A stretch of 64,000 nucleotides of DNA, taken from assembly GCF_003265345.1 (NCBI RefSeq), contig NZ_QFWW01000023.1, forward strand, positions 357,269 through 421,268. The letters are read 5' to 3'. Origin of the DNA: Lentzea terrae (GTDB lineage: Bacteria; Actinomycetota; Actinomycetes; Mycobacteriales; Pseudonocardiaceae). Positions 40,990 to 50,149 of this stretch are shown piece by piece (the stretch's first letter is position 1; every line of letters starts with the position of its first letter). Under the pieces are notes generated by a model. The model was given only the letters and a program-made list of their open reading frames with translations. It did not search any database and was not told the origin of the DNA. The translations under genes and the position numbers were made by a program.

Positions 40990-42049
40990 CCGTGCTGAAG
41001 CGCACGCCGGCCTCGGGCAGCACCACGCCCGGCCACACGCGCGCTCCGCCGATCAGCTCACACCGAGCGCCGATCACGGCCGCGTCGCCCACGACCGCGT
41101 CGCGCAGAACCGCGCCGGCCTGCACCAAAGCGCCCGCACCGACGATCGAGCGCTCGACGACCGCGCCCTCGCCGACGACCGCGCCGTCGAACAGGATCGC
41201 GCCGTCGAGCACCGCGCCGTCCGCGACCGTGCACTGCGCACCGACCGCCGAGCCGCCGCGCACCGTGGCGCCCTCGTGGATCGACGAGCCCTCGAGCACC
41301 AGGAAGTCGCCGGGCTGGGCAACCGCGGCCGACGGCGCGATGCCGCGGACCAGGTCGGCCGAGCCCTGCACGAACGCCTCCGGCTTGCCCAGGTCGAGCC
41401 AGTAGGTGGCGTCGACGTGGCCCTGCAGGCGACGACCGGACTCCAGCAGACCGGGGAACGTCTCGCGTTCAACTGAGACCGGGCGGCCGGCGGGGATGGC
41501 GTCGATCACGTCGCGCTTGAAGACGTAGCAACCGGCGTTGATCTGGTCCGTCGGCGGGTTGTCGGTCTTCTCCAGGAACGCCTGCACGCGGCCCTCGTCG
41601 TCCGTCGGCACGCAGCCGAACGCGCGGGGGTCCGCGACCTTCACGAGGTGCAGCGTGACGTCCGCCTCGTGCTTGCGGTGCGTGTCCACGATCCCCGTCA
41701 GGTCGACACCCGACAGGATGTCGCCGTTGAAGACCATCACGTCGGGTTCGCGCAGCTTGTCGGCCACGTTGCGGATGGCGCCCGCCGTGTCGAGCGGCAC
41801 CTCCTCGACCACGTACTCGAGCTCGAGGCCGAGCCTCGACCCGTCGCCGAAGTACTCCTCGAAGACCTCGGCCTTGTAGGACGTGCCGAGCACCACGTGG
41901 GTGATGCCGACCTCTTTGATCCGCGACAGGAGGTGCGTCAGGAACGGCACCCCCGCGGTCGGGAGCATGGGCTTGGGAGCGGACAGGGTCAGCGGGCGAA
42001 GACGGGTGCCCTTCCCCCCGACCAGTACCACCGCTTCGACGCCGTGCAC
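40982..42049 (-). CDS. Sugar-1-phosphate nucleotidyltransferase (GDP-mannose pyrophosphorylase-like)
   Basis: A 355-residue NTP-transferase. The N-terminal catalytic domain starts VEAVVLVGGKGTRLRPLTLSAPKPM (the GGxGTRLxPLT nucleotide loop) and includes VMVFNGDILSGVDL and AGCYVFKRDVIDAIP; the C-terminal ~110 residues are a left-handed beta-helix of hexapeptide repeats (IHEGATVRGGSAVGAQCTV, GAGALVQAGAVLRDAVVG). Position and shape match the mycobacterial mannose-1-phosphate guanylyltransferase beside wbbL and rmlD; glucose-1-phosphate is less likely. GTG at 42049 has GGAGG six bases upstream. Confidence 0.88.
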   Translation of the reverse strand: MHGVEAVVLVGGKGTRLRPLTLSAPKPMLPTAGVPFLTHLLSRIKEVGITHVVLGTSYKAEVFEEYFGDGSRLGLELEYVVEEVPLDTAGAIRNVADKLREPDVMVFNGDILSGVDLTGIVDTHRKHEADVTLHLVKVADPRAFGCVPTDDEGRVQAFLEKTDNPPTDQINAGCYVFKRDVIDAIPAGRPVSVERETFPGLLESGRRLQGHVDATYWLDLGKPEAFVQGSADLVRGIAPSAAVAQPGDFLVLEGSSIHEGATVRGGSAVGAQCTVADGAVLDGAILFDGAVVGEGAVVERSIVGAGALVQAGAVLRDAVVGDAAVIGARCELIGGARVWPGVVLPEAGVRFSTDA

Positions 42050-42150
42050 CTTTTTCCTCCTCCGCGTTACAGCGAGCCGTTCGACGGAATACTCTGGCAC
42101 GAAGCAGATCGTCATACGGGATGTGGTCCCGGCAAGGAGCTAAATCCGAC

Positions 42151-42555
42151 ATGGACCCCCGCGACCGGGCCGACGCCATGCTCGCCCGCGCCCGCGCACG
42201 TGGGCGGAACATCGTGACGCCGGACAACATGACGTCCCCCATGGACGCGTCCGACACCCAGCAGATCCCTCGCACGCTGGTCAACGCCATGGACCCGCGC
42301 CGGGTGGACCCGGACTCGACCATGATCATCCCGCCTGGTCAGATGGCTCAGCAGCAGCGGCCGCACCCGCCGATGCCCCAGCAGATGCCGCAGATGCCGC
42401 AGCAGGTACAGCAGCCCATGCCGACCCAGCCGATGCCGGTCGCGGCCGATGACGCCGAGATCACACAGGTCGTGCAGCAGGGCGTGATCCCGACCGCGAC
42501 GAACCACCAGCAGACGCGGAACTCGCTGACTCAGCGCCTCAACGGCAACATGTAG
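42151..42555 (+). CDS. Gln/Met/Pro-rich hypothetical protein
   Basis: A 134-residue protein with a charged N-terminus (MDPRDRADAMLARARARGR), a low-complexity centre rich in Met, Pro and Gln (PPMPQQMPQMPQQVQQPMP) and a polar C-terminus (TRNSLTQRLNGNM). No signal, membrane segment or known domain. It looks intrinsically disordered. ATG at 42151 has AAGGAG about 11 bases upstream. It diverges from the nucleotidyltransferase and abuts the convergent GT2 gene. Codon use looks normal for the window, which supports it being real. Confidence 0.6.
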   Translation: MDPRDRADAMLARARARGRNIVTPDNMTSPMDASDTQQIPRTLVNAMDPRRVDPDSTMIIPPGQMAQQQRPHPPMPQQMPQMPQQVQQPMPTQPMPVAADDAEITQVVQQGVIPTATNHQQTRNSLTQRLNGNM

Positions 42556-43464
42556 CTAGCGGCCGGCCCAGTCCCGCCAAACATCGCGGCGGGCGATCTT
42601 CGCGCGCACACCGATCACGAGCCGCTGGACGACCGTCACCGGCACCCTGAGCAGCACCTCGCCGAACACCCGCAACCGCAGCCCGACGCGGAAGTTCGCG
42701 GCGTCCGGCACGTTCCTGCGCACCGGCAGCAGCGCCGTGATCACCAGGAACCGGGCCAGCTCCCGCACCGCCACCGCCGCAGGGGCGCACCGCAGCAGCA
42801 TCAGCAGCCGGTTGCGCTCGTTCCACCGGTGGAAGAGCGCCGAGCCGGGCCGCGTGCTCGCGCCGTGCCGGTGCCGCACCCGAGCCGGACCCACCGAGAT
42901 CACCCGGTGCCCGGCCAGCCGCAGCCGCCACGCCGTGTCGGTGTCCTCGTAGTAGCAGAAGAAGTCGGCCGGCACGCCACCCGCGGCGCGCAGCTCGGCG
43001 GTCCGCAGCAGGGCCGCGCCACCGCAGAACCCGAACACCTCGCGCCCGGCGAGCACGACGTCCTTGCCGTGGCCGTCCGCGGTCAGCGCCACGCCGACGG
43101 ACTGCGTCGAACCGTCCGTCAGCAGGATCGACGAGGTCGCGGCGGCCGCACCGGGATCGCCTTCGAGCGCGTTCTCCAGCTCGGTCAGCCAGGACGGGTC
43201 CGGCACCGCGTCGTCGTTGAGCCACGCCACGTACGGGGTGTCGACGAGGTCCAGCACCGCCGCCAGCCCGCCCGCGTAGCCGCGGTTGCGCGGCAGCCGC
43301 ACGACCTCATGTCCGCTGATCAACGCGGCTGTGCCGTCGTCCGACGCGTTGTCGACGATGATCGTCCTATGTGGACTCTTCTGCGTCGCCAGGGCGTCCA
43401 GGCACGCCGTGATGTGGTCACGGCCCCGCCACGTCACAACCACCACGGTGCTGAGTGCCGACAC
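42556..43464 (-). CDS. Family 2 glycosyltransferase
   Basis: A 302-residue GT2, rhamnosyltransferase-like: VVVVTWRGRDHITACLDALATQ, IIVDNASDDGT, LPRNRGYAGGLAAVLD, WLNDDAVPDPSWL (metal-binding aspartates), FFCYYEDTDTAWRLRLAG and RHRHGAST. The C-terminal part has hydrophobic stretches that may anchor it to the membrane. It is related to WbbL but less similar than the gene at 45732. Probably adds a sugar to a lipid-linked glycan. GTG at 43464; the neighbouring GT4 gene diverges within 20 bases. Confidence 0.85.
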   Translation of the reverse strand: MSALSTVVVVTWRGRDHITACLDALATQKSPHRTIIVDNASDDGTAALISGHEVVRLPRNRGYAGGLAAVLDLVDTPYVAWLNDDAVPDPSWLTELENALEGDPGAAAATSSILLTDGSTQSVGVALTADGHGKDVVLAGREVFGFCGGAALLRTAELRAAGGVPADFFCYYEDTDTAWRLRLAGHRVISVGPARVRHRHGASTRPGSALFHRWNERNRLLMLLRCAPAAVAVRELARFLVITALLPVRRNVPDAANFRVGLRLRVFGEVLLRVPVTVVQRLVIGVRAKIARRDVWRDWAGR

Positions 43465-43484
43465 GGCGTGAGACGGTACGCGAC

Positions 43485-44468
43485 GTGCCCGAGCTAGTAG
43501 TCCTGACCGAGCAACTCAACGCCCCCGTCCCCGGCGGCACCGGCCGCTACACGGCAGAGCTGCTCAAGGCGCTGAAGGACACCGCACCCGACGGCTGGAC
43601 CGTGGCCAGCGCGGCGACGGCGAACGCGGACCGCGTGCTGAGACTTCCACGCCGGGCGCTGGTGGCGTTGTGGGAACGGGGACTGCCGCCGAGACTCGGC
43701 CCGCACGTGCACGCGCCCACGCCGCTCGCCCCGCTGCCCGGCGCGGTCGTGACGGTGCACGACGTGGTGCCGTGGACGCACCCGGAGACGCTCACCCCGC
43801 GCGGCGTCGCGTGGCACCGCAAGGTCATCGCGAAAGCCGCGTGCCAGGCCAAGGCTCTGGTCGTGCCGACGCGGGCCGTCGCCGACCAACTGCGTGAGCA
43901 CTTGCACGTCGAAGTTCCGGTCCACGTGGTGCCCAACGGGGTCACGAAGCTGGTCGGCCCGAAACCGGACGATCTGCCCGAACGGTATGTGCTCGCCATC
44001 GGCACGATCGAGCCGCGCAAGGGCTTCGACCTGCTGGTGCGCGCGACCGAACGGCTGATGGTCCCGCTGGTCGTGATCGGCCCGCAGGGCTGGGGCGGTG
44101 TTGATCTCCACGCGCCGCACGTGACGTTGCTGGGCAGGGTCTCCGACGAACGGCTGGCGTCCGTGCTGGCCGGGGCATCCGTCCTGGCAGCACCAAGTCT
44201 GGCCGAGGGCTTCGGGCTGCCGGTGCTGGAGGCGATGGCCGCGGGCGTCCCCGTCGTGCACTCCGACGACCCGGCTCTGGTGGAGGTCGCGGGCGGTACG
44301 GGAACCGTCGTGCGGCGCGGAGATCTCGCGTCGTTGACCGAAGGACTGCGGGCCGTTCTGTCGGATTCTCATCACACCGTCGAGCGCGGGTTAACCCGCG
44401 CGAGTGACTTCACCTGGGAAAAGACAGCACGCGGTGTCTGGAACACCCACTTGGACGAACCGGATTGA
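43485..44468 (+). CDS. Family 4 glycosyltransferase (GT-B)
   Basis: A 327-residue GT4 with the GT-B fold: N-terminal acceptor domain (LTEQLNAPVPGGTGRYTAELLKAL, VVTVHDVVPWTHPE) and C-terminal nucleotide-sugar domain (VLAIGTIEPRKGFDLLVRA, EGFGLPVLEAMAAGVPVV with the E-x7-E motif). Donor and acceptor unknown. GTG at 43485 is preferred to one at 43455, which would overlap the divergent GT2 gene. First of six plus-strand envelope genes that run to 51241. Confidence 0.87.
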   Translation: MPELVVLTEQLNAPVPGGTGRYTAELLKALKDTAPDGWTVASAATANADRVLRLPRRALVALWERGLPPRLGPHVHAPTPLAPLPGAVVTVHDVVPWTHPETLTPRGVAWHRKVIAKAACQAKALVVPTRAVADQLREHLHVEVPVHVVPNGVTKLVGPKPDDLPERYVLAIGTIEPRKGFDLLVRATERLMVPLVVIGPQGWGGVDLHAPHVTLLGRVSDERLASVLAGASVLAAPSLAEGFGLPVLEAMAAGVPVVHSDDPALVEVAGGTGTVVRRGDLASLTEGLRAVLSDSHHTVERGLTRASDFTWEKTARGVWNTHLDEPD

Positions 44469-44515
44469 TGCATTCCCGCTAAACCGTTTCTCGAATCACA
44501 TTACGCTAGCTGATC

Positions 44516-45664
44516 GTGCCGACTGCCGAACCCAACGTGCTGATCGACGCCACCGCGGTGCCCGCAGACCGTGGTGGCGTCGGCCGTTACGTGGATTCAC
44601 TGGTCGCCGCGCTGGACGCCGACGGCACCAAGCTGGCCGTCGTGTGCCAGCCGCGCGACGAGGAGCTGTTCACCAAGATCGCGCCGAACGCCCGCGTGGT
44701 GCGCGCCGCCGAGGCCGTGGCCACCAGGACGGCGCGGCTGGCCTGGGAGCAGACGACGTTGCCGCGGCTGGTGCGCTCGCTGGGCATCGACGTCGTGCAC
44801 TCACCGCACTACACGCTTCCGTTGGCCAGCAAGGCCGCATCGGTCGTGACGCTGCACGACGCCACGTTCTTCACCGACCCCGTGCTGCACTCATCGGTGA
44901 AGGCGCGCTTCTTCCGCGCGTGGACCCGCGCCTCGCTGAAGCGCGCGGATCTGTGCGTGGTGCCGTCTCAAGCCACGTCCGACGAACTGGTGCGCGTCGC
45001 CGGAGCCGACCGCCGCGTCCTGCACATCGCGCAGCACGGCGTCGACACCGAGCGCTTCCACCCGCCGTCGCCGGACGAGATCACCACGCTGCGGCGGACG
45101 TTGTCGTTGGGGGACATGCCGTACGTGGCGTTCCTCGGCGCGCTGGAACCGCGCAAGAACGTCCCGGCGCTGATCCGCGGCTTCGCCCAGGCGATGGTCG
45201 GTCGCGCCGATCCGCCCGCGCTCGTGCTCGCCGGCCAGCCCGGCTGGGACAGCCAGGTCGAACGCGCGCTGGACGCGGTGCCGCACCGGATCCGCGTGAT
45301 CCGCGCCGGCTACCTGCCGTTCGAGCAGCTCGCCGGCTTCCTCGGCGGCGCTGAGCTCGTCGCGTACCCGTCGCTCGGCGAGGGCTTCGGCCTGCCGGTG
45401 CTCGAAGCCATGGCGTGCGGTGCCTGCGTGCTCACCACCCGAAGACTGTCGCTGCCCGAGGTAGGTGGCGAGGCGGTCGCGTACTGCGGTGTCGGAGCAG
45501 GGGACATCGCGGCGGCCATCGCCGATCTGCTGGACGACCCGGCTCGCCGGTCGTCGCTGGCAGCCTCCGGGCAGCAACGTGCGAAGGACTTCTCCTGGGC
45601 GGTGAGCGCGGACCGCCACCGGCTGGCCTACGAGCGCGCGGTCATGGTGCGCCGCCGCCGGTGA
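44516..45664 (+). CDS. Family 4 glycosyltransferase (GT-B), mannosyltransferase-like
   Basis: A 382-residue GT4: NVLIDATAVPADRGGVGRYVDSLVAAL, VVHSPHYTLPL, VVTLHDATFFTDP, QHGVDTERFHPP, FLGALEPRKNVPALIRGFAQA, EGFGLPVLEAMACGACVLTT. The pattern is that of actinobacterial mannosyltransferase-type GT4 enzymes, but the sugar is inferred only loosely. GTG at 44516 lacks a ribosome-binding site; a TACGCT box 9-14 bases upstream could be a -10 element for a leaderless message. Confidence 0.87.
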   Translation: MPTAEPNVLIDATAVPADRGGVGRYVDSLVAALDADGTKLAVVCQPRDEELFTKIAPNARVVRAAEAVATRTARLAWEQTTLPRLVRSLGIDVVHSPHYTLPLASKAASVVTLHDATFFTDPVLHSSVKARFFRAWTRASLKRADLCVVPSQATSDELVRVAGADRRVLHIAQHGVDTERFHPPSPDEITTLRRTLSLGDMPYVAFLGALEPRKNVPALIRGFAQAMVGRADPPALVLAGQPGWDSQVERALDAVPHRIRVIRAGYLPFEQLAGFLGGAELVAYPSLGEGFGLPVLEAMACGACVLTTRRLSLPEVGGEAVAYCGVGAGDIAAAIADLLDDPARRSSLAASGQQRAKDFSWAVSADRHRLAYERAVMVRRRR

Positions 45665-45731
45665 CGTCCCGGCACGGCCACGAGCGCGCGATCCACGGTG
45701 CGCCGATTTCGGTGAATCAGGAACCACTACT

Positions 45732-46589
45732 GTGTCGCGCGTGAACTACGGCGACGGACTTGGTGTCGTGACGGTCACGTACTCGCCGGGCGAGACGCTG
45801 GCACCGTTCGTGGACACCCTCGCGAAGGCGACCATCCGGCCGGTGCAGGTGATCCTGGCCGACAACGGGTCGACCGACGGCGTGCCGGAGCAGGTCGCCG
45901 CGGAACGCGAGCACGTCACGTTCCTGCCCACCGGTGGCAACCTCGGCTACGGCGGCGGCGCGAACCGCGGCGTAGCGGCGCTCGGCCCCGACGTCGGCTG
46001 GGTGCTGATCTCCAACCCCGACATCGAGTTCGCGCCCGGCAGCATCGACACGTTGATCGAGGCCGCTGCCCGGTGGCCGCGCGGCGGCATGTTCGGGCCG
46101 CTCATCCGCGAGCCGAACGGTGAGGTCTACCCGTCGGCCCGGTTGCTGCCGTCGCTGGGCCGCGGCCTCGGGCACGCGGTGTTCGGGGCGGTCTGGAAGT
46201 CGAACCCGTGGACCCGCGCGTACCGGCAGGAGAAGGCGCCGGTCGAGCGGACCGCCGGGTGGTTGTCCGGCAGCTGCTTCCTGATGCGGCGCGAGGCGTT
46301 CGACTCGGTCAAGGGCTTCGACGAGCGCTACTTCATGTACTTCGAGGACGTGGACCTCGGCGAGCGGGTCGGCAAGGCCGGCTGGCAGAACGTCTACGTG
46401 CCCGACGCCGAGGTCACGCACATCGGCGGGCACTCCACCGCGCGGTCGTCGGACCGGATGCTGCGCGAGCACCACCACAGCGCCTACCGCTACCTCGCCG
46501 ACCGGCACCAGGGCGCGCTCTGGGCGCCGTTCCGGTTGCTGGTGAAGGCCGGGCTGACGCTGCGCGTGAAGCTCCTCACCAGAGGCTGA
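45732..46589 (+). CDS. wbbL: N-acetylglucosaminyl-diphosphodecaprenol L-rhamnosyltransferase WbbL
   Basis: Transfers rhamnose from dTDP-L-rhamnose to decaprenyl-PP-GlcNAc, the second step of the arabinogalactan-peptidoglycan linker, at the inner membrane face. The 285-residue GT2 has VVTVTYSPGETLAPFVDTL, ILADNGSTDGVPE, LPTGGNLGYGGGANRG, LISNPDIEFAPGSIDTL, GPLIREPNGEVYPSARLLPSL, FDERYFMYFEDVDLGERVGKAGW and HHSAYRYLADRH, very close to mycobacterial WbbL. GTG at 45732 (GTG 45741 possible). The donor is made by RmlB and RmlD encoded downstream. Confidence 0.92.
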   Translation: MSRVNYGDGLGVVTVTYSPGETLAPFVDTLAKATIRPVQVILADNGSTDGVPEQVAAEREHVTFLPTGGNLGYGGGANRGVAALGPDVGWVLISNPDIEFAPGSIDTLIEAAARWPRGGMFGPLIREPNGEVYPSARLLPSLGRGLGHAVFGAVWKSNPWTRAYRQEKAPVERTAGWLSGSCFLMRREAFDSVKGFDERYFMYFEDVDLGERVGKAGWQNVYVPDAEVTHIGGHSTARSSDRMLREHHHSAYRYLADRHQGALWAPFRLLVKAGLTLRVKLLTRG

Positions 46590-46592
46590 GCC

Positions 46593-47111
46593 GTGCGCAC
46601 GGCCTGGCTCCTGGTCGCGGGCGGGTTCGCCGCGCTGGCGGTGGGCGTCGGCCTCGGCATCACCCTCACGCTGGGGCTGGTGTTCGTCGGGTTCCTGGGC
46701 GGCCTCGCCTACGCGCTGGGCGTGAGCGGGCTGGCCGAACGCAAGTGGATCGCGCTGCCCGCGTTCCTGCTCGGGCTGCTGGCGCCGTTCCTGCTGACGT
46801 TCGGCGGCCACAGCGTGCTGATGCAGCGGATCGGGCACGTCGAGCACTGCACGGTCACGGCGGCCGACGAGCAGCCGTTCGCGAAGTACCCGTCGGTCGA
46901 CTACGTGCTGGCGTGCCCGAGCGGTGAGGTCGAGCTGAGCCGCGACTGGGACGAGCGCCTCGCGATCATGGAAGCGGACGTTCTGGTCGGCTCGCCGCTG
47001 CGGCCGGTGTTCGCCGACGACACCCGATGGAACCTGCTGCTGGTCACAAGCGTCCCCCTGGCGATGATTCTTCTCGTTCCCGTCGCCAGAGCGCTCCGGA
47101 AGGTCCCGTGA
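46593..47111 (+). CDS. Small membrane protein of unknown function
   Basis: A 172-residue protein with three hydrophobic segments in the first ~65 residues, an extracytoplasmic-looking domain with two cysteines (HVEHCTVTAAD, DYVLACPSGEVEL; possibly a disulfide), and a C-terminal anchor (LLLVTSVPLAMILLVPVARAL). No family recognised. It resembles its downstream neighbour in layout, so the two are likely paralogues. It starts three bases after wbbL and overlaps the next gene by four bases (GTGA), giving one operon. Confidence 0.7.
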   Translation: MRTAWLLVAGGFAALAVGVGLGITLTLGLVFVGFLGGLAYALGVSGLAERKWIALPAFLLGLLAPFLLTFGGHSVLMQRIGHVEHCTVTAADEQPFAKYPSVDYVLACPSGEVELSRDWDERLAIMEADVLVGSPLRPVFADDTRWNLLLVTSVPLAMILLVPVARALRKVP

Positions 47112-47659
47112 GGCGGCCGACGCCACTCATCGTGACCGGGCTGGTCGCGATCGCCGCCGCGGTCGTGCTGGGCGCCATCGTGCCCACGAGGTACGACCTC
47201 GCGGTGCTGATCCCGTGCGCCCTGCTGTCGCTCGCGTTCGCGTGGGGCGTCGGCAAGCTCGGACCGGCCTGGCTGGTGCTGCCCGCGTTCATGGTCGTGA
47301 TCCCCGGCACCGCGGTGCTGGTCCACGACGGTCACCGCGCGTTGATGGACGTGCTCGGCACGCCCCAGACGTGCGTGATCGCGTCGGTCGAGGACCTGCC
47401 CCGGCCGGACAACCCGGCGTTCGCGCACCACGTCGTCTGCCCCGACGGGGCTCGGTTCCGAATCGCCGTACTGGGTGCGCAGGACAAGAAGATGCAGCCG
47501 GGTCCGGCCACCGTGCTGCGTCATCCGCTGATGAAGCCGTTGCTCGCCGACCGCAACGACTGGTCGGGCGAGTGGGTGTTCGGGGTACCGATCGCGATCT
47601 TGTTGCTGCTGATCTGTGCAACCACACTGCGGGCGCGCAGAGTGATGAGGCAGGCTTAG
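47108..47659 (+). CDS. Small membrane protein, paralogue-like neighbour
   Basis: A 183-residue protein with the same layout as the preceding gene: N-terminal hydrophobic segments (LIVTGLVAIAAAVVLGAIV, LAVLIPCALLSLAFAW, WLVLPAFMVVIPGTAVLV), a domain with two cysteines (GTPQTCVIASVED, HHVVCPDGARF) and a C-terminal anchor (VFGVPIAILLLLICATT). Unknown function; a membrane partner of the surrounding glycosyltransferases is possible. GTG at 47108 overlaps the previous stop. Confidence 0.7.
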   Translation: MRRPTPLIVTGLVAIAAAVVLGAIVPTRYDLAVLIPCALLSLAFAWGVGKLGPAWLVLPAFMVVIPGTAVLVHDGHRALMDVLGTPQTCVIASVEDLPRPDNPAFAHHVVCPDGARFRIAVLGAQDKKMQPGPATVLRHPLMKPLLADRNDWSGEWVFGVPIAILLLLICATTLRARRVMRQA

Positions 47660-47662
47660 GAG

Positions 47663-50149
47663 GTGGATCGCGCATCACTGCCCGTCGTGTCCGTCGTCGT
47701 CGTCAACTACCGCGGCGCGGAGGACACGGTCACCTGCGTGCGCGGGCTGGCGGAGCTGGACTACCCCGCCGAGCTGCTGCAGGTCATCGTCGTCGACAAC
47801 GAGGCGCACGACACCGCACGACTCAAGAAGGAACTTCCCGACGCGCAGATCGTCACGTCGGACCAGAACCTCGGGTTCGCCGGCGGCTGCAACCTCGGCG
47901 TCGAGCACGCCACGGGCAGCGTGCTGGCGTTCCTGAACAACGACGCGCGTGCGGACCGGGGCTGGGTCAGAGCCGCGATCAAGGTGTTCCACGCGGAGCC
48001 GTCGGTCGGCGCGGTCGCGAGCAAGGTGCTCGACTGGGACGGCAAGAAGATCGACTTCGTCGACGGCGGGCTGACCTGGTTCGGCATGGGCTACAAGCGC
48101 CACGCCGGAATGGACGACGACGGCTCGCACGACGACCCTCGCGACGTGCTGTTCGGCACCGGCTCGGCGATGTTCGTGCGCGCCGAGATCTACCGCGAGC
48201 TCGGCGGGTTCGACGAGCGGTTCTTCATGTTCTACGAGGACGTCGACCTCGGCTGGCGGCTCAACCTGCGCGGCTGGCGGGTCCGCTACGAGCCCGCGTC
48301 GCTCACGTTCCACCGCCACCACGCGTCGATGAGCTCGATCGACCACAGCCGCGAGCTGTTCCTGCTGGAGCGCAACGCACTCGCGGCGCTGTACAAGAAC
48401 TTCTCGGACGAGACGCTGGCCAAGGTGCTGCCGGCCGCGCTGGCGCTGTGCGTGCGCAGGGCGACAGCGCGCGGTGAGCTCGACCCGACGCAGCTGGAGA
48501 TCACCCGCAGGCCGTCTGACCCCACGCTCGACCGCGAGCCCGTCGGGGTGTCCCGCCAGGCGCTCGCCGGGTTCCTGGCCGTGGACCAGTTCGTCGAGCT
48601 GATGCCGTCGCTCGCCGAGTCGCGCAAGGTCGAGCAGGCCGCGCGCCGCCGGTCGGACGCCGACCTGGTGCCGTTGATGCGCAAGGCGCTGGAGCCCGCC
48701 TATCCCCTGCCGCGCTACCTCGCGGCGCACGACATCCTGGTCGACGTGCTCGCGCTGGACGACGTGTTCGGCAAGCCGCGCAAGATCCTGGTGATCACCG
48801 GCGACGCGATCGCGGACCGGATGGCGGGTCCCGCGATCCGCGCCTGGCACATGGCCGACGTGCTGTCCGGCGAGCACCAGGTCCGCCTGGTCACGACGAA
48901 CCCGTTGTGCGTGCCGCCGGACGCGCCGTTCGCCGTCGAGCGGGCCAGGCCGAAGGAACTGCCCCCGCACGTCGCGTGGGCGGACGTGATCGTGCTGCAG
49001 GGCCACGCGCTGGAGATGATCGGCGAGCTGAAGAAGGCCTCGTCGACCAAGATCGTGGTCTGCGACATGTACGACCCGATGCACCTGGAACTGCTGGAAC
49101 AGGGCAAGGACGACACGGACGAGAAGCGCGCGCTCGACCTGGAGACCGTCACTCGGGTGCTGAACACGCAGCTCGAACGCGGCGACTTCTTCCTGTGCGC
49201 GTCGGAACGGCAGCGGCACTTCTGGCTCGGCCACCTGGCTGCGCTCGGACGTCTGACGCCGACGTTGTACGACAACGACCCCACTACGCAGTCGCTGCTC
49301 GGGATCGTCCCCTTCGGACTGTCGGGCAAGCCGCCGCAGCGCACCGGCCCGGCGATCAAGGGCGTGGTGCCGGGGATCTCCGACACCGACAAGGTCGTGA
49401 TCTGGGCCGGCGGCGTGTACTCCTGGTTCGACCCGCTGTCGTTGATCCGCGCGATGGGTTCGTTGCGCGAGCGCCGTTCCGACGCGAAGTTGTTCTTCCT
49501 CGGGATGAAGCACCCGAACCCCGAGGTGCCGGACATGGACATCGCCGGCCAGACGCGCGCGTTGTCGGCGTCGTTGGGGCTGACCGGCTCGACCGTGTTC
49601 TTCAACGACGGCTGGGTGCCGTACACCGAGCGGCAGAACTTCCTGCTGGACGCCGCGTGCGGTGTCACCACGCACTACGAGCACGTGGAGACCACGTTCG
49701 CGTTCCGCACGCGGGTGCTCGACTACCTGTGGGCCGGTCTGCCGATCGTCACCACGTCCGGCGACTCGTTCGCGGACCTGGTGCTGCGGGAAGGTTTGGG
49801 CGTCGTCGTGCCACCGGAGGACCCGGAGGCACTGGCCGACGCACTGGAGAAGGTGCTCTACGACGAGGAGTTCGCGGCCGCGTGCCGTGAGCGCATCGCC
49901 GTCGTCCGCGAACGGTTCACCTGGGAGACGGCGCTCGCGCCGCTGGCGGAGTTCTGCCGCGATCCCAGGCCCGCGGCGGACCGTCTGCCGGGCTCCGCAC
50001 CACTGGTGCGCACACCGGGGTTGAGCAAGGCGGACAAGGTGAAGCGGGACCTGCGGCTGGTGCGCGAGTACCTGGACGCCGGTGGCCCGTCCGAGTTGGC
50101 CAAGCGGGCGACGGGGCGCCTGCGCAAGATCGCACGTGGTGGCAGCTGA
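47663..50149 (+). CDS. Bifunctional GT2-GT4 glycosyltransferase
   Basis: An 828-residue fusion. Residues ~1-300 are a family 2 enzyme (VVSVVVVNYRGAEDTV, VIVVDNEAHDTA, SDQNLGFAGGCNLG, FLNNDARADRGW, FFMFYEDVDLGWRLNLRGW, FHRHHASM). Residues ~370-780 are a GT-B enzyme (ILVITGDAIADRMAGPAIRAWHMA, DVIVLQGHALEM, VVIWAGGVYSWFDPLSLIRAM, DYLWAGLPIVTTSGDSFADLV). The two activities probably act one after the other on one glycan. GTG at 47663 touches GGAG directly, so translation likely depends on coupling with the gene three bases upstream. Confidence 0.87.
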   Translation: MDRASLPVVSVVVVNYRGAEDTVTCVRGLAELDYPAELLQVIVVDNEAHDTARLKKELPDAQIVTSDQNLGFAGGCNLGVEHATGSVLAFLNNDARADRGWVRAAIKVFHAEPSVGAVASKVLDWDGKKIDFVDGGLTWFGMGYKRHAGMDDDGSHDDPRDVLFGTGSAMFVRAEIYRELGGFDERFFMFYEDVDLGWRLNLRGWRVRYEPASLTFHRHHASMSSIDHSRELFLLERNALAALYKNFSDETLAKVLPAALALCVRRATARGELDPTQLEITRRPSDPTLDREPVGVSRQALAGFLAVDQFVELMPSLAESRKVEQAARRRSDADLVPLMRKALEPAYPLPRYLAAHDILVDVLALDDVFGKPRKILVITGDAIADRMAGPAIRAWHMADVLSGEHQVRLVTTNPLCVPPDAPFAVERARPKELPPHVAWADVIVLQGHALEMIGELKKASSTKIVVCDMYDPMHLELLEQGKDDTDEKRALDLETVTRVLNTQLERGDFFLCASERQRHFWLGHLAALGRLTPTLYDNDPTTQSLLGIVPFGLSGKPPQRTGPAIKGVVPGISDTDKVVIWAGGVYSWFDPLSLIRAMGSLRERRSDAKLFFLGMKHPNPEVPDMDIAGQTRALSASLGLTGSTVFFNDGWVPYTERQNFLLDAACGVTTHYEHVETTFAFRTRVLDYLWAGLPIVTTSGDSFADLVLREGLGVVVPPEDPEALADALEKVLYDEEFAAACRERIAVVRERFTWETALAPLAEFCRDPRPAADRLPGSAPLVRTPGLSKADKVKRDLRLVREYLDAGGPSELAKRATGRLRKIARGGS

